Positions 55,888 through 64,000 of a DNA stretch of 64,000 nt are shown here, piece after piece (within the stretch, counting starts at the first letter, position 1; each line of letters starts with the position of its first letter). A model generated the notes under the pieces. That model had not been told where the DNA came from and did no database searches. It saw only the letters and a program-made list of their open reading frames with translations. A program made the position numbers and the translations under genes. The DNA comes from Lagopus muta (taxonomy: Eukaryota > Chordata > Aves > Galliformes > Phasianidae). Location of the stretch: the NCBI RefSeq assembly GCF_023343835.1, contig NC_064438.1:59048578-59112577 (forward strand), in the 5' to 3' direction.

Positions 55888-56310
55888 AGAATCATAGGAT
55901 CATTCAGGTTGGAAAAGACCCCGAAGATTCCCAAGCCCAACCCCCCCATCCCCACCACGTCTGCTGCCCACGTCCCTCAGTGCCACATCTCCACAGCTCT
56001 GGAACACCTCCAGGGACTGTGATCCCCTCCTGCTCCTGCTGGCCGCACTGCTGCTGACACAAGCCAGGATGCTGTTGGCCTTCTTGGCCACCTGGGCACA
56101 CGGCTGGCTCACATTCAGAGCTGTTGCCCATCACCCCCAGGGCTTTTTCCTCAACACAGCTCTCAGTCCCTCTGCCCCACACCTGCAGCACTGTGTGGGG
56201 TTGGTGTGACCAAATTGCAGGACCAGGCACTTGGTGTGTTGAACCTCATCCCGTTGGCCTCAGCACATCGATGCTGCCGTGATACAACCTGCCTGCTGCT
56301 GCACTCCAGG
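55888..56310 (-). mobile_element. CR1 LINE fragment, long old copy
   Basis: The tail ATAGAATCATAGGATCATTC is followed by GTTGGAAAAGACCCCGAAG and ACATCTCCACAGCTCTGG. Upstream CR1 sequence continues through CTGTTGGCCTTCTTGGCC to ACCTCATCCCGTTGGCCTCA. At least one internal deletion follows the CACCTCCAGGGACTGTG segment, where the sequence jumps to a region much further 5' in the element. Confidence 0.82.
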
Positions 56311-59300
56311 AAGGGCAGTGCCAGCAGAGCAGCTCTGTAAGCAGCTGGTGGCTGCAATGGCTCCGCTGTAATTACTGCAAAGCAATCACAAGATGACCTC
56401 AACCCAAACGATTTTTTGTCCCATTTTTGTGAGACCAGAAAATCCAAACAATCTGTGCAGTCATGCTTCTGTGAACCCATTGACTTCAGTAACACCCAAG
56501 CTGAAAATAAAATCTATGTACAAAATGGACGAGAACAAGGCAAACTGTTAGGACCGAGCAGGTACATCGTAACGGTACACAGAAATCAATGTGCTCTTCA
56601 GCAAAGTAACTGCCACCTCCCGTGATCCATCACTGACTAAGCAGCAGCACCTGTCAACAGATGATGAAATTAATTGAACGTGGGACTGACTTTTTAAAAA
56701 AGGTACAAACATAAAAACGCTTACTGAAAATGAGGGAGATTTTTCCTGACTTCAGAATGGCCCCCAAAAAAATCCACCGCCCAAATTGGAGGAGGAAATT
56801 TGGAAAACAGCCTTTGGAAAATAGCTTGTGAGGGCTGCACAGCGAGAGGCGCAGCGGGGACAGCCGCACTGCAATGGCCTTGTCCTGCTGCCTCATTACC
56901 ATCACAAATATATTCCAGTTGCAAAGAAGAGAGGAGATTCATATCTGAAAAATATTATATAAAAGCCTATCAGCTACCAGTGATTCGATCTGATAAGTTC
57001 TGATGGCAAATATGAATATCACTGTAATACAATATTGAAGCTGTATTAGAAACACTTAAAATGAATACAAATTTCGTCAGTATTACTTGAGTTTATGTTT
57101 CCCAGCCGATTTGTTCTGGCTCATATTCAGATTTAATAGATAATTTGGGAGCTAGCTCACACACCGACCTGCAGAATATGAATGGCCCCTCTCTCTAAGA
57201 AGTCTGCAGAAGTTTTTGCCTTCAGCACACATAGCAAATAGCTCCTAAACTGCCTCCCACCCCCAGCTCAGAGCAATTCCCCTCACGTTAGATAGGGAAT
57301 ACGCTGTGTTTGTGTACAAAACAAACCAACCCCTCCAAAACAAACAGATCAGATTTTTGTTCACGCCTCAGAGGAGAAGCAATCCTTACTGACAGCCCGC
57401 TTCAGGTCCGCGCTGTGCCCACAGTGCTGCCCGAGCACCATCACACCTCTGCAGTGCAGAAAGGCCAAGCTGACGTTTTGTGACTACAAGATTTTGCATT
57501 AAGATGATTAAAGTAATGAAAAGCCTTCTGAATAGAAAAAGATGGGCAAATAGCTTACACGTTCATAAAAGCTTTATTTCTTTGTCATCTGCTTGGAGTC
57601 CTCCAGCGGCTTATAGAAGAGCAGTAATGCCTAAATAAGGGAACTGTTGATGAGTTTAGTAGTTGATTTGATGCAAATTCAAATGAAAAGGCACAGTAAT
57701 ACATCCCTGCTTTGCCAACAACCCTACTGCTGCCCTCAGACCTTGGGCAGACGCACAAGGTGCACTCCTCTGGGGGCAGCTCTGTGTCCAGTTGTCAGTG
57801 TACTCGAGGAGGCTCACTGCTGTTGTTCTGCAACATGGGACATGGAAGATCTCCACGTGTTGCCTCACTTTCAGGGTGCTCTTCTGCTCTGCAAAGCACA
57901 CAGGCAGTAAATGCCATGCAGTGCCCTTCGCTCTCTGCTGGGGCTGCCCTGCATTGCCACACCTGGGCCAGGGCAACAGCTGCTGGCAGCTTCAGTTAGC
58001 AGTGAGCCAGCATGGGATGGCAGGTCACCCCTCCTCTGTGCTTGGCTTACCTTCAGTTATGTTTTTTCTTTGCTTGATGGGGAAAAAAAAAAAAAAAAGC
58101 AAAGGAAAACAGAAAAAAGCCCTCTATCTCTTTTCTTGTTTACAGCTCTCCAATACCCCCAGTAAGTCCTACTTTATCCATCACTTGCAAACTACCAGAG
58201 ACACATACACGCCTAGAAATGCTCTGAGCCCAGGCAGAGCTTAGCACAGCTTCCCAAGGTAGAAGAATTGCCTGAACCTGCCCAGACTGTGCCAGGTGTG
58301 GATCTCCAAAACTGACCTTGAAACACGCCAGGAATAAACACACCTTGGGCAAGATTCTCATCCTACCTGATATCTCTTGCAGCAACTGAGTGTGCAGAAA
58401 GCCAGCAGCTGGCTTCCAGAAGGGTTTCCAGTTCCATCAGTGGCTCTGCACAGACCGAGCACCCACAGCACCAGGTGAGGGATTGCTCCTGCGGGTTAAT
58501 GCCCATCGGTGCCCATGTCCCCACTCTACAGAAAGGGTTAATGGCTGCTGGCTTCATTAGTGCAGCATGAATGAACAACAGTTTTGTGAGCTTGAGGGTA
58601 AATTAAGACAATGTTTAGTTCTGCTTGTTATTAGCTCTGCATAAATTCTCCCAGGAGCCTAATTAGCTCTGTGACAGTAAACGTCTCCTGTATTTACACA
58701 GGGGAATGCATTCCATTTCTATAGATTTTGCCTTTGCAATAAGTGACATCAGCAAAATAACACGGCCCATCCTTCATGGGCCAGGCCCTGCTCTGTGCAG
58801 CCTGTGCCCCTCCACCTCCCTCCGCAGCTGCATGGCACTGAGACCCCAGCAGGGGTACCCAGTAGCTCAGCCAGTGTGCCAGGGAGAGCTCGTTATCCTC
58901 CAGGCAGCCTTAAAACTAAAGAGCCTGTAAGAAAAAGACAGGAAAAGCTAACACCTGAGACACTATCTAGAGATTCAGGACTCATTTTCATTGGGAAAGC
59001 TCTTTCAGATCTCAGCATTTTCCTCATGCAAAATCACTGCAGGACACAAGCACCTCCTGGGATCCTCTCAGGCCCAAGGCAGGTTAAATTCCTGCTCATA
59101 CCACTATCTGCCCCGGAATTGCAGCTCTGCTTGTAGCCCCACTGCCTGACAGGGATGCTGTAATGCAGAACATGGGAACAGCAGACACGCAGCCCAATAG
59201 CCTGATAGCAAGTCTACTCCAGATATTAATTATCTCTAGAGATTTGTCCCAAGGTACAGGTGGCAATTTTTCCATCTTAACATTTATGATTCTTGCAGAG

Positions 59301-59891
59301 CCCAAAAGGAGAGAGCTGCAGCTCATGGAGTGAGCCCTGAGCCCACTGTCTGCCTGGGGAAGGGTCAATGGCAGCAGCACCATGACCCCCCACCTCTGAG
59401 CTGAGGCATTATCATGACGTACCCCAGGAAATGCTGCCTGCAACCCTCAGGGTCTGCTGATGCTGACTGTGAGGTTCTCTTTGCAGTCTCACCTGCAGCA
59501 GCACAGTGGGGTGAGGGCAGAGCCAGGGCTCCATGGGGCAGCAGCCGCTGCTCTCCCTCTAGCTGAGCATGAAGCCAAAGTCTGTAAGGAAAGCCATGGA
59601 GGTTGCATGGCACAAAGAATTTCTGACTACAAAATGGCACGCACACCTTTTGAAGCATTTCCACCACTGGTTACATCAGCTCATCAGACATTGCCATGCT
59701 GCTGTTCAGTGTTACAATGGTGTATTCAGCTTCAGGCCTAGAGGGTGGATCGCATGAGAAATACATGGGAACTGTCTTTGCAGTTTGGCTTGATCATGAC
59801 TGCATTTTTAATACCTTTTGGTTCTAGTAATACTGTGTTAGAAATGTTTTCCAAGCCTCAGGCAATGTTCTCTGGGTGAAGAAATGAAAAA
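56311..59891. other. Unique non-coding DNA
   Basis: No gene or interspersed repeat is recognised. An A16 run lies at 58083-58098. The 57340-57600 stretch is balanced, with several CpGs and an ATTAAGATGATTAAAG block, and is a candidate conserved element. Confidence 0.5.
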
Positions 59892-59956
59892 GGATCACAG
59901 AATGGCTTGGGCTGGGAGGAGCCCTAAAGCCCACCTGGTTCCAACCCCAGAAAAGG
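59892..59956 (-). mobile_element. CR1 LINE 3' end, short fragment
   Basis: GATCACAGAATGGCTTGGGC, GAGGAGCCCTAAAGCCCAC and GGTTCCAACCCCAG match a CR1 antisense 3' end. Confidence 0.8.
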
Positions 59957-59965
59957 TGTAGGTCA

Positions 59966-60071
59966 TTGAATCATTCAGTCATAAAATCACACAGTCATTC
60001 CAGCTGGAAAAGATCACAAAGATCCCCAAACCCAACTCCACCCCACTGTGCCTACTGCCCACATCCCTCAG
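59966..60071 (-). mobile_element. CR1 LINE, outer element, 3' part (interrupted)
   Basis: A tail built of several AATCATTCAG- and AATCACACAG-like units is followed by CCAGCTGGAAAAGATCACAA, CCCAACTCCACCCC and CACATCCCTCAG. The element then stops abruptly and its 5' part resumes at about 60262. Confidence 0.88.
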
Positions 60072-60261
60072 TCATAGAATCAGAATCATAGAATCACAAG
60101 GTTGGAAAGGACCTACAAGACCATCCAGTCCAGCCGTCCTCCCACCACCACTGCTACCACAAGCACTAAACCAGATCTCACAGCTCCTCATCCAGGCGTC
60201 TCTTGACCGCTGCCAGGGACGGCGACTCCACCACCTTCCTGGGCAGCCATTGCAGTGCCTG
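60072..60261 (-). mobile_element. CR1 LINE, inner element nested head-to-tail
   Basis: A complete 3' tail (TCATAGAATCAGAATCATAG) is followed by AAGGTTGGAAAGGACCTACA, CCAGTCCAGCCGTCC and TGGGCAGCCATTGCAGTGCC. It is the same subfamily as the copy at 32485 and is truncated at nearly the same place. It splits an older CR1, so it is the younger insertion. Confidence 0.9.
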
Positions 60262-60371
60262 AATCCACATCTCCGAGGCTCTGAACACCTCCAGGGATGG
60301 TGACCCCACCACCTCCTGGGCAGCTGTGCCAATCACCACTCATTTAGAGAAAATCCAACCTGAATCTCCCC
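60262..60371 (-). mobile_element. CR1 LINE, outer element, 5' part
   Basis: This resumes with ATCCACATCTCCGAGGCTCT and AACACCTCCAGGGATGGTGA, exactly the sequence expected after CACATCCCTCAG in this subfamily. It ends at AATCCAACCTGAATCTCC. Confidence 0.88.
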
Positions 60372-62496
60372 AGGAAGTTCCAGAACTGCAGACCTGCCAG
60401 CCTGGGCAGCTCCCTGCTGTGCTGCTTTGTTTTTCCAGGGCTTTGTCACCATGTGGCCGTGCCAGTTCGCCTGGACTGAGTGAGGCAGAGCAAGCGAGGA
60501 GTTCCTCTGAGCTCTGCTCCTGCAGCAGGGACAGCCAGGAGTGCTGTGTACTGATTGCAGAGGGACACTCATGTGACACGTCTCCTCTTCTTGGGCTGTC
60601 AGCAGGAGTGTTGCCATAGCTGAGAAGAGTCAGATGGCTGCCACCACTGCCACCACCTCACGCTGGTCTGGAACGCTCTCCTGGCTTCAGTGGGTTTCTC
60701 TGGGGATCAGTGTAAGTCATCCTTGGTTACCAAAAATTCTATAAAATATTTATGACGCAGCTGGTATTTCAAGATGACTGCAGAAAATTTCTAATAACCA
60801 CTGTGGTTTAGTGGAAGCATCCTTAATTGACAGAATAAGAAAATGGGAATTATGAAGCAAAGCAATACCCTGATGAGCTCACTAATTAGTTCTCTGTAGC
60901 TCCTGGGGTATGTCACAGCTGTCCCACTGGTGCACACTCACTGTACCCAAAGATGTTTGTGTGGCAGCAGCAGGAGTGCCCGGTGCTGCAGTGCAAGGGA
61001 TGCCAGGTGGCACTGCCTGGTGATGCTCCAGCTTTGGGAACCAGGACAAGGGGGCAATGAGCACCCATTGGATCATTAGCCATGGCTGCAATGAGGATTG
61101 TGGAAGTACACACATACACATATACGCCTGCACTGGCATCTGGTTAGGGGAGAGAAGCAGCAGCAGTGAGCACAGGGGCCCTCTGCCCTGGGTGAAGTAC
61201 CAGCTGGTGCTCCCTAATCTCCTTTGGATTCTTTCAGAGTTTTGTCCTCGGAATAACAAAGGATTCAAAGATAATAAAGGTCTCTGAGAACAATGATGTG
61301 GCTTGTTTTAGATGAGCTGTCAGATCACAACGTGCCTTCTATTGTGAGAAACAAATCATGGCCCTTTGCATCTTCTGGCAGCCCCATTCAGACCTCCATC
61401 CTCCCACCCCAGTCTGAAGAACCTTTCTTCTTCATACACTGTGGGTCAACCTAGAAAAAGTAAAGCTCCAGGAATGTTGTTTCACAGCCACCATCTCTGC
61501 CACTACTTGCCATGGCCGAGTTCCCTAGCTAACATTTAATGGATGATCTTTGAGCTGGAGATGGAAGAGCTGTGATCTCCCACTCAAGTATCACCGCTGT
61601 CTCCTCTTGTCCTCATTTTGTGTCTCCTGGTTGTGCTGGAGAAAAGTCCCTTCGGTCCAGAGGCCTGACTGCCTTGGCACTGAAATCAAGCAGAACCTCC
61701 AGGGGAAACCTCTGTAAGACTCAGCACTGATTCAAGCCATCTCCTGCGTCTGCTATGCAAACACCAAAGAATAATTGAGTCTGAATTGAAGACAGTGAAT
61801 TCTGCAGCACTTGGCACCAGCTTTACTCCTGGGGAGCTCTCACTGTCTTAATATAGGTGAGAATAAATTCTGTTGACAATCTCGCAATTGGAAATCTTTT
61901 CTGAGAAACATTTTTTAAAAACCCACCCAACAACAAGAACAAAACACAAGAATCTGAGCTTATTTTCATTGCTTTCAGTATGACAGGACTGCAGGGAGGT
62001 TTTCTAAAATGCCACTCTTTTCTCACAGAAGAGCTTTTCACATCTGTTCATTTCCTACTGGAGGTTTAAAACATTCTTCAGCTCTGCTTTCTAACATGGT
62101 ACATCAAGCTTTGCCCTGAGTTTGGACTTACAGAGTTATGCTCACATCACTCCAGGTAAAGCCAGATGTTTGCTTGGAATAAAGTGGCTTTTTAACAGTC
62201 TGCATCATTAATTACAGATATTGTCACTGGGCTTCCTGGATACCTCCATTCTGAAGAGCAAAGTCCCATTGCACACTCACACCTCTGTCTGTTTTCCCGT
62301 AGATGTCTATGATTTAATCAGCGTGTTGACACCTGTAGGCAAGAATATTCAGGATGATTTGTTTAAAAAATAGTACTTAAAAAAAGCTGAAATCCTTAAG
62401 CCTTTTCTACAGGGCATCTTACAATTCCTTCCCTTATTGCTGTATATTCACTTGAAGCACCAGCAGGTATCGGACATGGTTCTGGGATGGCTGCTG
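60372..62496. other. Unique non-coding DNA
   Basis: No gene or interspersed repeat is recognised in this stretch. Confidence 0.5.
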
Positions 62497-62831
62497 CTTA
62501 CAGGGTGGATATTGATAGGACAAGGGGAATGGTTTTTAAGTGAGACAGGGGAGGTTTGTAGGTCATGCCTACATGAGTAGGCATGGGTTGGATATGAGGA
62601 GGAAGTTTTTCACCAGAGGGTGGTGAGGCACTGGCACAGGTTGCCCAAGGAGGCTGTGGATGCCCCATCCCTGCAGGCATTCAAGGCCAGGCTGGATGTG
62701 GCTCTGGGCAGCCTGGGCTGCTGGTTGGCGACCTGCACACAGCAGGGGGTTGGAGCTGGGTGAGCACTGTGCTCCTGTGCAACCCAGGCCATTCTAGGAT
62801 TCTGTGATTCTATGACTCTATGATTCTACGA
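62497..62831 (+). mobile_element. CR1 LINE 3' fragment, young-type, with internal insertion
   Basis: The copy begins near GGTGGATATTGATAGGAC and runs through the usual ORF2 C-terminal frame to a tail of five units (ATTCTAGGATTCTGTGATTC and more). After GGGGAGGTTT a 27-bp segment absent from all sister copies is inserted at 62558-62584, and CR1 resumes at GGTTGGATATGAGG. The inserted bases form an inverted repeat. Confidence 0.95.
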
Positions 62832-64000
62832 TGGATCTCCACTCTCTGTCCATGTGGACTTCAGGAGGCAAATCCCTGCTCATGTGTTCCAGATCACACT
62901 TCTAGTCAGTGTCATGGACTGAACCAGTGGACAAATTCAGTTGGCAAGGGACCCAGCAGTTTCCCAAGCAAAACATCTGACTCACCTAGCAATAACACCA
63001 GAGCTAATCAGGCTGACAGGGCTTTGTCTGGTGAAGCTCTGAGTACTCCCAAGGATGCAGCCCCCTCCCCAGTCCCGTTGGCTCCTCTGGAACATGAGCA
63101 GGCCCCAGGAAGCCCTGGCTCTGTCTGCTCCATGGGCAGCTGAAGGTGGAAATCTTCAGCCCTGCTCCAGCTGCACACAGCCACTTCTCACCTCTCCTTA
63201 CACATTCCTATCCTCCGACTCCATTTTTCTAAGCTTTTTTTTTTTTTCTTTTTGGTTGCAAGGAGGTGGCACAACTCAATTTTCCCAGCTTCTTTTTGAG
63301 AGATACCTAATTACAGGTTCTTTTTTTCCCCCCACACATACTACAAAAAAGGCGAAGATTAAGATGGTATGCTATCAAAACATCTATGACAGCAGTGCAA
63401 ATAGCTCTATAGGAATCTCCCAGATGAGTGGATTGGTCCAGCTTAGATCAAGAAGATACTGATAAGCTGGTATTGTTCAGCAGCAGAGAAGTCATATGTC
63501 TTCAATATGAACACAATGCTTCTATTGTTGCACATCAAGTGGGGATAGCTCAGATCTCGTGGCATTGATTAGCTGGTTTCCAGAGGACAGAGAGGTCTGT
63601 CTTTGAGCACAGCAGAAAATCAGGTGAGGGAATGGTGAGCAGAGAATACATCACAGAACTGCTTGTTAGAAGGAGCTTTTATGTATAAAGCACCAGCTCC
63701 ATCACTCTCCGGATATCACAAGCCACGAGTCTCCACAGATGTGGCCAGATGAAGAGGAGGCCTGCAGGCTCACCCTGCTTCCAGCCAATAGCTGCCTGGC
63801 TCTACATATCCCACTCCTCCCCTGGAAGCAGTGCCATGGGTGCAGGTCCTGTGAGGATCCCATCTGCCATGGGTGCAGGTCCCTGCCAAGCAGCACCTCG
63901 GTGCTTTGCCCACCCTGGGGCACAGAGCTTTTGTTTTCCCACCACCACCACATCAACATGGAGCACGTTGGTCAGGAGGGGTTTGGTTGTGGGCTGGCTC
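62832..64000. other. Unique non-coding DNA
   Basis: No gene is recognised. T and TC runs occur near 63235-63260. A 17-bp direct repeat, GCCATGGGTGCAGGTCC, occurs at 63833 and 63866, a 33-bp tandem step. Confidence 0.5.

Noticed and set aside
63650..63710. Possible CR1 tail near ATCACAGAACTGCTTG
   Set aside because: Only about 30 bases resemble CR1 and the expected downstream segment is missing.

Overview
The window looks like ordinary intergenic or intronic DNA from a galliform bird, most likely chicken or a close phasianid. The evidence is about two dozen CR1 LINE fragments, many of which keep the avian CR1 3' tail built from 8-bp ATTCTRTG-type units. A copy of the galliform mariner element (Galluhop type) and short LTRs of avian endogenous-retrovirus type are also present. 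I find no convincing protein-coding gene, rRNA, tRNA or CRISPR array. Open frames are short, overlap on both strands, and many of the longer ones start at GTG or TTG, which is not credible for vertebrate nuclear genes. The only coding-derived frames I can name are the C-terminal end of CR1 ORF2, carried in the LINE fragments, and a mariner transposase remnant.

Layout. 1-5.7 kb: unique DNA, one short CR1, then a CR1 interrupted by a second CR1 in the opposite orientation (2870-4047). 5.7-13.6 kb: unique AT-rich DNA with old CR1 pieces and a complete 337-bp solo LTR (6666-7002). 13.6-13.9 kb: a pentanucleotide (ATTCC)n satellite in perfect 5-bp register. 14.76-17.33 kb: the most complex locus, a short mariner split by a roughly 1.5-kb insertion. 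The insertion has a putative LTR with two internal tandem arrays, a poly(A) signal, a possible primer-binding region and a leader carrying a repeated hairpin-like motif. A young CR1 follows it. 17.3-34.5 kb: unique DNA, minisatellites, five CR1s, one CR1-type tail and a second solo LTR of the same family as the first. 34.59-34.68 kb: a strong TATA box with a candidate first exon ending ATG|GTGAGT, the only gene-like signal in the window. 36-44 kb: a small CpG cluster, several GC-rich minisatellites, two predicted G-quadruplexes and a near-perfect 24-bp homeodomain-type palindrome. 42-64 kb: further CR1 copies, including a second nested pair (59.97-60.37 kb) and one with a 27-bp hairpin-forming insertion (62.56 kb).

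The elements do not form a pathway. The window records successive retrotransposition, with nesting giving relative ages, on a background that may hold regulatory sequence. The observations most worth checking are the split mariner with its structured LTR insertion, the candidate promoter and first exon at 34.6 kb, the hairpin insertion in CR1, the in-register ATTCC array, and the clustering of CR1 truncation points beside a predicted quadruplex. Family names were assigned by recognition, without a database search.
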